Source: Paracoccus fistulariae (GTDB lineage Bacteria; Pseudomonadota; Alphaproteobacteria; Rhodobacterales; Rhodobacteraceae). From it: a stretch of 64,000 nucleotides of DNA. Numbering within the stretch: the first letter of the stretch is position 1; the number at the start of each line of letters is the position of its first letter. The stretch spans positions 2,850,501 through 2,914,500 of the forward strand of contig NZ_CP067136.1 of the NCBI RefSeq assembly GCF_028553785.1, in the 5' to 3' direction. Positions 1 to 10,350 of the stretch are shown here, one piece after another. A model generated the notes under the pieces. That model saw nothing but the letters and a program-made list of their open reading frames with translations, searched no databases and was not told the DNA's origin. Both the position numbers and the translations under genes were made by a program.

Positions 1-677
1 ATCAGCGCCGCGACGATCGAGACAAAGCAGGCCGCCAGATGTCCCGGCGTGCGCAGAATCGGCGCGATCATGGCGATGAAGGTGATCGGCAGTGCGAAAT
101 CCAGCGCGATATCGTCGGGGATCGCCTTGCCCGCGGTCGCGCCCAGCCAGGTCGCGATCATCCACGGCCCGCAAAGCGCCACTGCGGCCCCGGCGAAATA
201 GGCCAGGCGCTGCGTCATCGTCAGGCGCGGATATTTCTCGTAATGCTGGATCGACAGCACATAGGTCTGATCGATCATGGAATAAGCGACCCAAGCCTTT
301 TGCGCGCCGGTTGCCCCGCCCAGCCAGGGCACCAGCGATGCCGAATACATCGCCATCCGCAAATTCACCGCCAGGGCCGAGATGATGACAATGATCGTCG
401 GCGCATTTTCGGTGATCAGCTGCACGGCGGTAAATTGCGACGCCCCCGCCAGCACCAGCACCGAAAAGCCCATCACCTGCAGAATATCCATCCCGGCCTC
501 GGTCGCGACCACACCAAACAGCAGGCCAAAGGGGATGATCACGATCAGCAGCGGAATGGACTGGATCATGCCATGCAGAAACGCCTCGCGCGGGGTGCGC
601 GACAGGGCGCGTCTGACAGCCGGATCATCGGCGACGGGTTGCTGATCGTCAGGACGCGGGGCAGGGGTCGGAGACAT
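1..677 (-). CDS. azlC: AzlC family branched-chain amino acid permease (partial)
   Basis: The minus strand from an ATG at 677 stays open to the window edge, so the C-terminus is missing. The translation starts MSPTPAPRPDDQQ, reaches a first membrane helix (FLHGMIQSIPLLIVIIPFGL) and continues through alternating hydrophobic segments. It contains AGASQFTAVQLI and SALAVNLRMAMYSASL, which are typical of AzlC, the large subunit of the AzlCD exporter of branched-chain amino acids. The small partner azlD would be expected just beyond the left edge. The family call is from remembered motifs and the substrate is by family only. The divergent gene at 750 points the other way, so the 72 nt between them probably hold both promoters. 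Confidence 0.85.
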   Translation of the reverse strand, partial: MSPTPAPRPDDQQPVADDPAVRRALSRTPREAFLHGMIQSIPLLIVIIPFGLLFGVVATEAGMDILQVMGFSVLVLAGASQFTAVQLITENAPTIIVIISALAVNLRMAMYSASLVPWLGGATGAQKAWVAYSMIDQTYVLSIQHYEKYPRLTMTQRLAYFAGAAVALCGPWMIATWLGATAGKAIPDDIALDFALPITFIAMIAPILRTPGHLAACFVSIVAAL

Positions 678-749
678 TGCGCTTTTGCTTTCTGGCGGTT
701 CGAGGCACCTTGCTGTCATGATGATCCAGAAGAAGCAAGCTGGCCCCTG

Positions 750-1235
750 ATGCGCCTGCTGAGCCCGATACCCCAAACCCATCTGTCCGAGGCCGCGCGG
801 ATCTGGTGGCACAGTTTTGGCCCGCGCCATCGGCGTGACCGCGTGCCGCATATCTGCCCGGCCCATGGTATTGCCGCCATCGACGCGCAGGATCGGGTGG
901 CGGGCGTCATGGGTTTGCGCGATTCCGAGGGCGGCTTTCTGCTGGCGCCCCCCCTGTCGCTGCGCTGGCTGTATCGCGCCGCGCCGCCGACGGCGGATCT
1001 GGTGATCGACGGGATCGTGGCCCGGCAGCGCCGTGCGGGCACCGGGCGCGCCCTTCTGGCCGAGGCCGGCCGCCGCGCCCGTGCCTGCGGCCGACCCGGT
1101 CTGCGGGCCGAGGTTCTGGCCCGCAACACAGCCGCCATTGCCTTCTATCGCGCCCTTGGGTTTTCCGAGCTGACGCGCGGACGCTATGGCCGGATCTGGT
1201 CGGGGCAGGTTGTGATCATGCGCAGGCCGGTATGA
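750..1235 (+). CDS. GNAT family N-acetyltransferase
   Basis: 161 aa, read from the ATG at 750 because the same frame further upstream is antisense to azlC and has no family similarity. The C-terminal half holds the acetyl-CoA binding signature (IVARQRRAGTGRALLAEAGR, a variant of the R/Q-x-x-G-x-G/A loop). It is followed by LRAEVLARNTAAIAFYRALG, the usual GNAT beta5-alpha4 element that ends in FY-x-x-LGF. A purine-rich stretch (agaagaagcaag) lies about 10 nt before the start. The substrate cannot be told from sequence; the protein is cytoplasmic with no membrane segment. It is divergent from azlC. Confidence 0.8.
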   Translation: MRLLSPIPQTHLSEAARIWWHSFGPRHRRDRVPHICPAHGIAAIDAQDRVAGVMGLRDSEGGFLLAPPLSLRWLYRAAPPTADLVIDGIVARQRRAGTGRALLAEAGRRARACGRPGLRAEVLARNTAAIAFYRALGFSELTRGRYGRIWSGQVVIMRRPV

Positions 1236-1282
1236 GCAATTGACGTGCGGGGAACTTGACTCGAATCGCCTCCGGGGGCTTC

Positions 1283-1309
1283 GTTAACGAATATTAATAA
1301 TTCGTTAAC
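1283..1309 (+). promoter_or_regulatory. perfect inverted repeat containing a CtrA-like box
   Basis: GTTAACGAAT and ATTCGTTAAC form a perfect 10-bp inverted repeat around a 7-nt AT spacer. Bases 1294-1309 read TTAA, seven bases, TTAAC, which is the published consensus for the alphaproteobacterial cell-cycle regulator CtrA. The site ends only 9 nt before the ATG of the next gene. A bound protein would therefore be expected to act as an operator, or to sit over a very short leader. Function is inference. Confidence 0.5.
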
Positions 1310-1318
1310 AGATTTGAG

Positions 1319-1651
1319 ATGAGTATTTTGCTGCTCTTCTTGCTGGCATTTTTCTGTGCCGTTTATCCCTCTGACAGCGCAGCGCATGGCGGTGGGCTGA
1401 ATTCGGAAGGCTGTCACACGAACCGAAAGACCGGGGATTATCACTGCCACAGGGCGCCGACGCAGCAGGTTGGCGCGATGGTCGAGGCTTCTGGCCTGAT
1501 CGGGGCTTTGCCAGAGGCGCGACCCTATCGCAATTGCACGGAAGCAAGACAGGCGGGCGCCGCACCGGTCATGATCGGGACGCCCGGATATGGCCCGCAT
1601 CTGGACCGGGACGGCGACGGGATCGGATGTGAGATTTCCAACCGCAACTAG
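1319..1651 (+). CDS. secreted YHYH / excalibur calcium-binding domain protein
   Basis: 110 aa. An N-terminal signal peptide (MSILLLFLLAFFCAVYPSDSA) is followed by AHGGGLNSEGCHTNRKTGDY and HCH, a Cys/His-rich YHYH-type motif. The C-terminal part runs from YRNCTEARQAG to HLDRDGDGIGCE, the excalibur domain with its DxDxDGxxCE calcium-loop core. It is probably exported to the periplasm and may bind calcium; related domains accompany extracellular nucleases, but no nuclease domain is present. The ribosome site before ATG 1319 is weak, and TTG at 1328 is an alternative start. The stop codon TAG forms the left tip of a dispersed repeat. Confidence 0.75.
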   Translation: MSILLLFLLAFFCAVYPSDSAAHGGGLNSEGCHTNRKTGDYHCHRAPTQQVGAMVEASGLIGALPEARPYRNCTEARQAGAAPVMIGTPGYGPHLDRDGDGIGCEISNRN

Positions 1652-1762
1652 GTCTTTTTGGGTTCAGCTTGAGACATATCCGCTCAGCCTGCCCCACGGC
1701 AGACGCTCAACGCGAAGCAAGACTGCTTCACCCTTAACCCGGAACGCTTTCGTCAGGCGACT
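1649..1762. repeat. dispersed palindromic repeat, copy 1
   Basis: This roughly 114-bp element shares long identical blocks with the one at 42642: acatatccgctcagcctgcc (20 nt) and then cagacgctcaacgcg followed by aagcaagactgc. Its ends are imperfect inverted repeats of each other (tctttttgggttcag against gaaagcgttccgggttaag reversed). An inner pair, GCTCAGCCTGCC and GGCAGACGCTCAAC, is also nearly complementary. It lies between convergent genes and begins at the TAG stop of the excalibur gene. It has no coding capacity. MITE/REP-like is the best description. Confidence 0.7.
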
Positions 1763-1777
1763 AAAGGCCGGTCCGGG

Positions 1778-2719
1778 TCAGTCGAAGATCCCGGCCACAC
1801 GGCCCAACAGCATGAAAGCGCGGGCCGAGCGGGTGTCGGCCAGCATGGCGATCTGGTCGTCCTCCAGCGCCGGGATCAGCCGGGTCATTGTCACGTCGAA
1901 TTGCCGCATGAAGTGATGGGCCGTGTCGCGAAAGATCTCATCCGCGCGCAGGTAATCGGCGGTCACCTCGATCGCCATGGCGTCGCGGATCGCGCCGACC
2001 CCCGCCACGGTCGCGCCGCGCTGCCCCTCGCCAAAGCCGCGCCAGGCGGCGATATCGGTTGGCGTCGCCACGAGGTCATCCATATAGACATCGCGCCCGG
2101 CCAGCAGCGTCACCACATCCTGCGCGGCGCGCAGGATGCGGGAATAATTGGGATCTTTCAGCGCCATGCGCAGGGCGGTGATGGCCTCGGTATCCTCGGG
2201 GCCATTCGGGAAATTCATTGCCCGGATCATCGTCTCTGGCGTGACCGAGGCCTGCTCGGGCCCGTCAAAGCGCATGCTGTGCTGCCGCTGGTCAGATGCG
2301 CGGGCCGGGCGCGGCATGGGCTGGGCCGGACGTTCTGCCGGGCGATCCTGCGCGCGGGGCGCCTGAGCCGGGGCGACCATGCGCACGCCGGAGCCGCCGG
2401 GCCTTGTCTGATCCGGCAGCGGGCGGGCGGGCACCACGCCCCCTTGCATCTGGGCCATATCGCGGCGCAATTCCTGCGCCTCGGTCTGCAGGGTGGCGAT
2501 GGCGCGGGCCAGTCCGATGGCCAGCCAGATCAGCGCCACCGGCAGCACCGCCCCCATCACCCCCAGCAATGTCGCAAGCCCGCCCTGACCGCCATCGCCC
2601 GGGGGCGCCAGCAGCCAGAACAGCAGCAACAGAACCAGCCAGGCGGCCGACAGGGCGATTCCGATGATGGACAGGGAATCGCTTTGTGCCAGCGATGTGA
2701 CGCGGTGACGCAAGGACAT
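1778..2719 (-). CDS. conserved membrane protein with coiled coil, function unknown
   Basis: 313 aa. Two membrane helices lie close together near the N-terminus (about residues 19-37, IIGIALSAAWLVLLLLFWLL, and 50-70, LLGVMGAVLPVALIWLAIGL). A short heptad-like segment follows (ATLQTEAQELRRDMAQMQ), then a Pro/Arg-rich linker (about 90-150) and a soluble alpha-helical C-terminal domain of about 150 residues. I do not recognise a named domain. It starts 14 nt after the greA stop, so it is probably co-transcribed with greA. The topology would leave the large domain on one face of the inner membrane, but orientation is not determined. Confidence 0.7.
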   Translation of the reverse strand: MSLRHRVTSLAQSDSLSIIGIALSAAWLVLLLLFWLLAPPGDGGQGGLATLLGVMGAVLPVALIWLAIGLARAIATLQTEAQELRRDMAQMQGGVVPARPLPDQTRPGGSGVRMVAPAQAPRAQDRPAERPAQPMPRPARASDQRQHSMRFDGPEQASVTPETMIRAMNFPNGPEDTEAITALRMALKDPNYSRILRAAQDVVTLLAGRDVYMDDLVATPTDIAAWRGFGEGQRGATVAGVGAIRDAMAIEVTADYLRADEIFRDTAHHFMRQFDVTMTRLIPALEDDQIAMLADTRSARAFMLLGRVAGIFD

Positions 2720-2733
2720 GGGGCTGCTGCGGG

Positions 2734-3204
2734 TCAGATAAAGCGGACGCGAAGGATCTCGTAGCTGCGCTGGCCGCCGGGGGTGGTGACATCGACGCTG
2801 TCGCCCTCCTCCTTGCCGATCAGCGCGCGCGCCAGAGGCGAGCGGACGTTCAGCAGGCCGCGTTCGATATCGGCCTCGGGTTCGCCGACGATCTGATAGC
2901 TGCGCTCTTCCTCGGTATCCTCATCGATCAGCTCGATCGTGGCGCCGAACTTGATCGCGCCGGAAAGCTTTGTCGGGTCAATCACTTCGGCCAGCGACAG
3001 GATCGATTCCAGCTCTTTGATGCGGCCCTCGATAAAGCCCTGCTTTTCGCGAGCAGCGTGATATTCGGCATTCTCGGACAGGTCGCCATGTTCGCGCGCC
3101 TCGGCGATCTGACGGATGATCGCGGGACGCTCTTTCGACTTCAGCTGGTTCAGTTCCTGCTCCAGCGCATCGGCGCCTTTACGGGTCATCGGTATCTTGT
3201 CCAT
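2734..3204 (-). CDS. greA: transcription elongation factor GreA
   Basis: 156 aa when read from the ATG at 3204 ([18 protein letters not shown]), the usual GreA N-terminus. An upstream in-frame start at 3240 would add 12 atypical basic residues. The N-terminal coiled coil carries [20 protein letters not shown], the conserved tip region with acidic residues that enters the RNA polymerase secondary channel and stimulates transcript cleavage. The C-terminal globular FKBP-like domain ends [22 protein letters not shown] ribosome site precedes the start. Length matches the family (about 157 aa). Confidence 0.96.
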   Translation of the reverse strand: MDKIPMTRKGADALEQELNQLKSKERPAIIRQIAEAREHGDLSENAEYHAAREKQGFIEGRIKELESILSLAEVIDPTKLSGAIKFGATIELIDEDTEEERSYQIVGEPEADIERGLLNVRSPLARALIGKEEGDSVDVTTPGGQRSYEILRVRFI

Positions 3205-3452
3205 CGCGGCCCTCATCCTCGTGGATCTGCGCTTTGCCAAGCAGATGCTAAGTGAACGCCCCCGCCATTCGGAATGGCAGGGGCGCGAAAACTAATCCTG
3301 TCCGGGCACGAGAACCGAAATTCCGGTGCTTTGCAAGCCCATCGCCAGGGGGGCAGGCCAATTTCAGCCATTTGCATCCCTGCGTCACAATTGCCCCAGA
3401 CCGCGTGGCAGGTTACTTATTGGCCAACATCGCAGCCAGGAGGAAGCCAAGC

Positions 3453-5108
<1,656 letters not shown>

Positions 5109-5113
5109 ATTTT

Positions 5114-5144
5114 GGGCGGGGCGCAGCGATTGCTTGCCCCGCCC
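5114..5144 (+). terminator. GC-rich hairpin after ETF-QO
   Basis: GGGCGGGGC and GCCCCGCCC pair as a 9-bp stem around a 13-nt loop, starting 5 nt after the ETF-QO stop. There is no U-tract, so it may stabilise the mRNA end or assist Rho rather than act as a classical intrinsic terminator. Confidence 0.45.
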
Positions 5145-5185
5145 GTCGCGTTTAGGGTCGCCGGAACAGTTTAGTGATTTCCGGG

Positions 5186-7018
5186 ATGGAAGACGTGACC
5201 CAAAGCCGCCCGAACATGGCCCTGATCGCCGCGCTGATGGCCGGCCTGGCCCTGCCTGCCGCCGCGCAGCAGCGACCCGAGCCCCGGCCGGGCGATGATG
5301 CGCCCGCGGCGCAGGCCAAGGCGCCTCAGGCCCCGCTGACCTTCGGTCTGGCCGGACCCTATCTGGCCGCGCGGATGGCGACGGTGGAAAATGATTTCGG
5401 GGCCGCCGCGCGCTATTTCGTGCAGGCGGTGGCGCATGATCCCTCGGATCGGTACCTGCAGGACAGCGCGCTGGTCTCGCTGGTCTCGGCGGGTGAGATC
5501 GACCGCGCGGTGAAGCTGTCCGACCAGATCGCGACCGAAGGCGATCCGACCGAGCTTTCCGGCCTGATCCAGCGCGCCGCGCTGGCCCATGGCGGCGACT
5601 GGCAGGGGCTGCTGGACTCGTTGGCCAACAAGCCCACGGGTGCAGCCATCGAATCCGATCTGCTGGATGGCATGCTGGAGGCATGGGGCCTGCTGGGGGC
5701 GGGCCGCGCGCAAGAGGCATTGCAGAAATTCGAAGACATGGCCAAGGCGCGCAGCGTGGCGCCGATGGTGAATTACCATCTGGCGCTGGCCCGCGCGATG
5801 GTCGGCGATTACGAAGGTGCCGACAGCCTGCTGGCCGATCCGGCCACCGGCGCGCATCTGTTGGGCTTTACCGCCCGGGCCGAGATCCTGACCCAGCTTG
5901 ATCGTCGCGACGAGGCCGTGGCGATGCTGGATTCGCTTGAGGGGATCGAGGCAGAGCCGCAACTGCTGGCCCTGCGCAACCGCATCGCCGATGGTGAGCC
6001 GGTCAGCTTCGACGTGGTCAAGACCGCAGCCGATGGCATCGCGCAGGTCTTTCTGACGCTGGCCACGGCGCTGGCCAGCAGCCCCGAACCGGAACCGCTG
6101 TCGCTGATCTATTCCCGTCTTGCCGTCTGGCTGTCGCCCGACAGCGCTGAGGCGCGGCTGATGATGGCCCAGCTTTTGCAGGAACGAGAGCAATTCCACC
6201 TGGCCGAGCCGGAATTCGAGGCCCTGCGCCGCATGGGTCAGATGCGTCCGATCGCCGAACTGGCGCGGATCGACGCGCTGTCCCGCGCGGATCACCGCGA
6301 TGAGGCCGAAAAGGCCGCCCTGGCGCTGACCGCCGCCTATCCCGACCTTCCGCAGGCCTGGATGGCGCTGGGCGATCTGCTGCGGCAGCAGGAAAAATTC
6401 AACAAGGCCGTGCCGGCCTATGACAAGGCGCTGGCCCTGCTGGAGGATCAGCCGCCCGAGGCGAAATGGTTCCCGCTTTACGCGCGCGGCATCGCGCTGG
6501 AACGGGCGGGTCAGTTCGAGCGCGCCGAGCAGGATCTGCTGGCCGCCATCGAGATCCGCCCCGATCAGGCCAGTCTGCTGAACTATCTTGGCTATAGCTG
6601 GATCGACCGGAACGAGAATCTGGATCGCGGGCTGGAGATGATCCAGAAGGCGGTCGAGCTGTCGCCCGATGACGGTTATATTCAGGATTCGCTGGCCTGG
6701 GCCTATTTCCGTCTGGGCCGTTTCGAGGAAGCCGTCGAACCGATGGAACGTGCCATCGGCACCATGTCGCAGGATCCGCTGGTCAACGACCATCTGGGCG
6801 ATATCTATTGGATGGTGGGCCGCCATCGCGAAGCCGAAATCCAGTGGAAACGTGCCTTGTCGCTGGAACCGACCGATGCGGGGGATGTCGATGCCGACCG
6901 GGTCCGGGCCAAGCTGGAGCGTGGTCTTGATGCGGTGCTGGCCGAGGAAAAAGCCTCGGGCAACCAGCCGAAGGGATCGGCGCCGATAGCAGAGCCGCAG
7001 GCCTCGAATCACAACTGA
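5186..7018 (+). CDS. tetratricopeptide repeat protein, exported
   Basis: 610 aa from ATG 5186; GTG 5174 is an alternative and the ribosome site is weak for both. The N-terminus MEDVTQSRPNMALIAALMAG leads into LALPAAAQQ, a likely signal peptide. The rest is helical TPR-type repeats, clearest between about residues 380 and 570 (for example SLLNYLGYSWIDRNENLDRG, then GYIQDSLAWAYFRLGRFEEA and NDHLGDIYWMVGRHREAEIQ). TPR proteins are scaffolds; similar proteins in this order have been associated with envelope or lipoprotein functions, but nothing in the sequence specifies a partner. It ends 3 nt before ispE and is probably co-transcribed with it. Confidence 0.85.
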   Translation: MEDVTQSRPNMALIAALMAGLALPAAAQQRPEPRPGDDAPAAQAKAPQAPLTFGLAGPYLAARMATVENDFGAAARYFVQAVAHDPSDRYLQDSALVSLVSAGEIDRAVKLSDQIATEGDPTELSGLIQRAALAHGGDWQGLLDSLANKPTGAAIESDLLDGMLEAWGLLGAGRAQEALQKFEDMAKARSVAPMVNYHLALARAMVGDYEGADSLLADPATGAHLLGFTARAEILTQLDRRDEAVAMLDSLEGIEAEPQLLALRNRIADGEPVSFDVVKTAADGIAQVFLTLATALASSPEPEPLSLIYSRLAVWLSPDSAEARLMMAQLLQEREQFHLAEPEFEALRRMGQMRPIAELARIDALSRADHRDEAEKAALALTAAYPDLPQAWMALGDLLRQQEKFNKAVPAYDKALALLEDQPPEAKWFPLYARGIALERAGQFERAEQDLLAAIEIRPDQASLLNYLGYSWIDRNENLDRGLEMIQKAVELSPDDGYIQDSLAWAYFRLGRFEEAVEPMERAIGTMSQDPLVNDHLGDIYWMVGRHREAEIQWKRALSLEPTDAGDVDADRVRAKLERGLDAVLAEEKASGNQPKGSAPIAEPQASNHN

Positions 7019-7021
7019 TCC

Positions 7022-7849
7022 ATGTCGCTGCAGACCGAATTTGCCCCGGCCAAGCTGAATCTTGCGCTGCATGTCACCGGGCGGCGCAAGGATGGCTATC
7101 ACCTGCTGGATTCGCTGGTGGTGTTCGCCGGGATTGGCGATCATCTGCGGCTTCAGCCGGGGCCGCTGTCGCTGACGCTGGATGGTCCCTTCGCCGCTGG
7201 TCTGCAACCGGATGAGGATAACCTTTGCCTGCGCGCCGCGCGGTCGATGGGGGCAGAGGTCGCCATCGGCCTGACCAAGAACCTGCCCGTCGCCTCGGGC
7301 ATCGGCGGCGGGTCCGCGGATGCGGCGGCGGTGCTGCGGACGCTGACGCGGATGGGCTATGGATTGCCCGACAACCCGGAACGGCTGGGCGCGGATGTGC
7401 CGGTCTGCCTGCTCTCCGCTCCGGCGCGGATGCAGGGCGTGGGCGAGATCGTAACGCCCTTGCCCGCCATTCCCTCGGTGCCGATGGTGCTGGTCAATCC
7501 GGGCGTGGCGGTGCCGACGCCGCAGGTTTTCGCCGCGATGGAGCGGCGCGACAATCCGCCCCTGCCGACGATCCCGGCATTTTCCGGGCTTGATGATCTT
7601 GTCGGCTGGCTGCGCGGCACGCGCAACGATCTGCAGCCCGCCGCCTGCCGGATCTGTCCGCAGATCGATCAGGTCTTGCGGGCCTTGCAGGACAGCGGCG
7701 CGGCCCTGTCACGGATGTCGGGATCGGGCGCGACATGCTTTGGCCTTTATGACAGCGCCGATGCCGCGCGGACGGCTGCGGATGCGCTGTCGGGGCGCGG
7801 CTGGTGGGCGGTTGCAACGGAACTGGCACAGCCGCTGCGGCGGCGCTAG
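7022..7849 (+). CDS. ispE: 4-(cytidine 5'-diphospho)-2-C-methyl-D-erythritol kinase
   Basis: 275 aa GHMP-family kinase. It phosphorylates CDP-methylerythritol with ATP, the fourth committed step of the MEP isoprenoid pathway in the cytoplasm. The N-terminal [14 protein letters not shown] carries the conserved Lys (about residue 11). The ATP-binding loop [17 protein letters not shown] lies at residues 88-104, and [11 protein letters not shown] near the C-terminus is the third GHMP motif. It follows the TPR gene by 3 nt. Its product ultimately feeds prenyl diphosphate supply, as used by the polyprenyl synthase at 30757. Confidence 0.95.
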   Translation: MSLQTEFAPAKLNLALHVTGRRKDGYHLLDSLVVFAGIGDHLRLQPGPLSLTLDGPFAAGLQPDEDNLCLRAARSMGAEVAIGLTKNLPVASGIGGGSADAAAVLRTLTRMGYGLPDNPERLGADVPVCLLSAPARMQGVGEIVTPLPAIPSVPMVLVNPGVAVPTPQVFAAMERRDNPPLPTIPAFSGLDDLVGWLRGTRNDLQPAACRICPQIDQVLRALQDSGAALSRMSGSGATCFGLYDSADAARTAADALSGRGWWAVATELAQPLRRR

Positions 7850-7874
7850 GCTGGCGAAAAGACAAGAGGGAACC

Positions 7875-8609
7875 ATGCTGCGTCTGGGAGTGAATATCGA
7901 TCATATCGCAACGGTGCGGAACGCGCGTGGCACCCCCTGGCCCGATCCGCTGCGCGCGGCAAAGCTGGCCGAACAGGCGGGCGCCGATGGCATCACCGCC
8001 CATCTGCGCGAAGATCGCCGCCACATCCGCGATTCCGATATCGACGGGCTGATGCGGGAGTTGTCACTGCCGCTGAACCTTGAAATGGCGGCAACCCCCG
8101 AAATGCAGGCCATCGCCCTGCGGCACCGGCCCCATGCCATCTGCGTCGTCCCCGAAAAACGTGAGGAACGCACGACCGAGGGCGGTCTGGATGTCGCCGG
8201 AAATCAGGCCTATCTGGCGGATTTCATCGCCCCCCTGCGTGAGGCGGGCAGCCGTGTCTCGTTATTTATCGGGCATGAGCCTGCGCAGATCGAAGCCGCT
8301 GCCCGGATCGGCGCGGCGGTGGTGGAACTGCACACCGGCGCCTATTGCGATTTCGACACCGAAGGCCGCGCGGCGGAACGCGACGCGGAACTGGCCGGTC
8401 TGGTCCTGGGCGCCGAACTGGCCGCCCGCCTAGGGCTGGAGGTGCATGCGGGCCACGGCCTGACCTATGACAATGTCGCGACGATTGCCGCCATCCCGCA
8501 GATCGCCGAGCTGAATATCGGCCATTTCCTGATGGGCGAGGCGATGTTCCTGGGCCTGGACGGCGCCATTCGCGAGATGCGCCGCCGCATGGATGAGGCC
8601 CGCGGATGA
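7875..8609 (+). CDS. pdxJ: pyridoxine 5'-phosphate synthase
   Basis: 244 aa. It condenses 3-amino-2-oxopropyl phosphate with 1-deoxy-D-xylulose 5-phosphate to give pyridoxine 5'-phosphate (DXP-dependent vitamin B6 route). The start [20 protein letters not shown] is the signature PdxJ N-terminus, preceded by an AGAGGGA ribosome site. [13 protein letters not shown] and [14 protein letters not shown] near the C-terminus are the phosphate-binding part of the TIM barrel. It overlaps the next gene by 4 nt (ATGA). In-frame sequence upstream of 7875 belongs to ispE. Confidence 0.96.
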   Translation: MLRLGVNIDHIATVRNARGTPWPDPLRAAKLAEQAGADGITAHLREDRRHIRDSDIDGLMRELSLPLNLEMAATPEMQAIALRHRPHAICVVPEKREERTTEGGLDVAGNQAYLADFIAPLREAGSRVSLFIGHEPAQIEAAARIGAAVVELHTGAYCDFDTEGRAAERDAELAGLVLGAELAARLGLEVHAGHGLTYDNVATIAAIPQIAELNIGHFLMGEAMFLGLDGAIREMRRRMDEARG

Positions 8610-9073
8610 GGGCGCTGTTTCCGCTTCTGGCCCTTGTCGCCGCCCCGTCCTTCGCGCAATCGGTGGGTGAGTGCGGCGACTGGAGCCTTGCCCGCAACCT
8701 GCCCGAGCCGTGGGAAGAGAACAGCGCGACCTATGCCAATGGTCAGGTGCGGCTGGCGCTTCTGGACACGCTGGAACCTGCGGCGACGGCCATGCATCTG
8801 ATGATCCTGTCGCCGCCTCTGGATGAGCTTGGCGACCGGCAATGCAAGACCGTATCCCTTGCCGCCGCGCCGGATCAGGGCGGCTGGCCCGCAGGCTTCA
8901 TGGCGATCGATTTCGCCGCGCGTCAGGCCGATTACGATCCGCAGAACGGTCTGCAGATCACCCTGCCGGTGCGCGTCTTCAACCCCGACCTGCCGCAGGG
9001 CGACCGGGGCGCGCTGGACATCACCATCAACCAGCAGACCGGGCAGATCGGCGCGGTGATGGTGGCCGAATGA
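8606..9073 (+). CDS. conserved secreted protein of unknown function
   Basis: 155 aa. A clear signal peptide ([18 protein letters not shown]) is followed by a mature part with two cysteines (GECGDW, DRQCKTV) that could form a disulfide, which is consistent with a periplasmic location. No domain is recognised. It overlaps pdxJ by ATGA at the front and acpS by ATGA at the back, so it is translationally coupled within the pdxJ-acpS-lepB-rnc-era operon. Confidence 0.75.
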   Translation: MRALFPLLALVAAPSFAQSVGECGDWSLARNLPEPWEENSATYANGQVRLALLDTLEPAATAMHLMILSPPLDELGDRQCKTVSLAAAPDQGGWPAGFMAIDFAARQADYDPQNGLQITLPVRVFNPDLPQGDRGALDITINQQTGQIGAVMVAE

Positions 9074-9489
9074 TTTTGGGTATCGGCACCGATCTGGCCA
9101 ATATCGAGCGGATTCAGGGCACGCTGGACCGTTTCGGCGACCGGTTCCGCAATCGCGTCTTCACCGAGACGGAACTGGCCAAGGCCCGTCGCCGCAAGGA
9201 TGAGGCCGGGACGCTGGCGAAACGCTGGGCCGCGAAGGAGGCCTGTTCCAAGGCGCTTGGCACCGGGCTGGCCATGGGCATCAGCTGGCGTGACATGGCG
9301 GTCAGCAATCTGCGCAGTGGTCAGCCGGTGATGGAGCTGACCGGCTGGGCCGCGCGGAAGCTGGATCAGATGACCCCGCCCGGGCATCGCGCCATTGTTC
9401 ATGTCACCCTGACCGACGATCATCCCTGGGCGCAGGCTTTTGTGGTGATCGAGGCGCTGGCCGACCAAAACAGCCCTGCAAAACCTTGA
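9070..9489 (+). CDS. acpS: holo-[acyl-carrier-protein] synthase
   Basis: 139 aa. It transfers 4'-phosphopantetheine from CoA to the active-site serine of ACP. The N-terminal [14 protein letters not shown] contains the Mg-binding Asp (D8), and [15 protein letters not shown] contains the second metal ligand (Glu about 57), the two signatures of AcpS. The start overlaps the preceding stop (ATGA). Length is slightly above the family norm of about 125-135 aa because of a short C-terminal tail ([11 protein letters not shown]). Confidence 0.95.
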   Translation: MILGIGTDLANIERIQGTLDRFGDRFRNRVFTETELAKARRRKDEAGTLAKRWAAKEACSKALGTGLAMGISWRDMAVSNLRSGQPVMELTGWAARKLDQMTPPGHRAIVHVTLTDDHPWAQAFVVIEALADQNSPAKP

Positions 9490-9561
9490 CTTTGCCCCCG
9501 CGCGGGGACCATGAACGCGCGACGCGGCGATCTGGCCCGCGCAATGCCAAAGGACGACATC

Positions 9562-10350
9562 ATGGCCGAAAAAGCAGCGAAGAAGGAAGGTCTGTGGGAG
9601 ACCGTCAAGACGATCTTCTGGGCGCTTGTCATCGCGGGCATCTTCCGCACGCTGTTCTTTCAGCCCTTCTGGATCCCCTCGGGCAGCATGAAGGACACGC
9701 TGCTGATCGGCGATTTCCTGTTCGTCAACAAGATGGCCTATGGCTATTCGCAATATTCCTGCCCCTTCGCGATGTGCCCGATCACCGGCCGCATTCTGGG
9801 CAGCGAGCCTGAACGCGGCGATGTCGTCGTGTTCCGTCACCCGACCCAGGGCGTCGATTTCATCAAGCGCCTGATCGGCCTGCCCGGCGACACGGTGCGC
9901 ATGACCGACGGTCGCCTGTGGATCAATGGCGAAGAGGTGCCGCAGGTGCAGAAGGAAGATTTCGTCGAGATCAAGGAACAGCAGGGGCCGCAGGGTCTGG
10001 TGCCGCGCTGTATCAACGATCCCGTCGCCGAGGGCGGCCAATGCGTGAAAGAGCGGTTCACCGAAACCCTGCCCAATGGTGTCAGCTATGATGTGCTGAA
10101 CATCGTCGATGGCTGGGACGTCGATGATACCGCGACCTTCACCGTCCCCGAGGGGCATTATTTCTTCATGGGCGACAATCGCGACAACTCCAAGGATTCG
10201 CGCTTCCGGGCGGAATTCGGTGGCGTGGGCTTTGTCTCCGAGGAATATCTGATCGGTCGGGCCGACCGGATCATGTTCTCGTCCGCCGGGCGGTCGCTGC
10301 TGTATTTCTGGACCTGGCGCGGGGACCGTTTCTTCAAGGCGGTGAATTGA
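9562..10350 (+). CDS. lepB: signal peptidase I
   Basis: 262 aa from ATG 9562, preceded by AAAGGA; upstream in-frame starts add residues unlike the family. One N-terminal membrane helix (about 16-34) is followed by [14 protein letters not shown] with the catalytic Ser42. [14 protein letters not shown] contains the general-base Lys102, and [11 protein letters not shown] is the conserved box E. It removes signal peptides on the periplasmic face of the inner membrane. A Cys-containing loop ([15 protein letters not shown]) between the boxes is the kind of insertion seen in alphaproteobacterial enzymes. Its stop overlaps the rnc start. Confidence 0.96.
   Translation: MAEKAAKKEGLWETVKTIFWALVIAGIFRTLFFQPFWIPSGSMKDTLLIGDFLFVNKMAYGYSQYSCPFAMCPITGRILGSEPERGDVVVFRHPTQGVDFIKRLIGLPGDTVRMTDGRLWINGEEVPQVQKEDFVEIKEQQGPQGLVPRCINDPVAEGGQCVKERFTETLPNGVSYDVLNIVDGWDVDDTATFTVPEGHYFFMGDNRDNSKDSRFRAEFGGVGFVSEEYLIGRADRIMFSSAGRSLLYFWTWRGDRFFKAVN

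Noticed and set aside
39..749. In-frame extension upstream of the GNAT gene
   Set aside because: This stretch is antisense to azlC, whose membrane-protein translation is convincing, and the extension has no family similarity.
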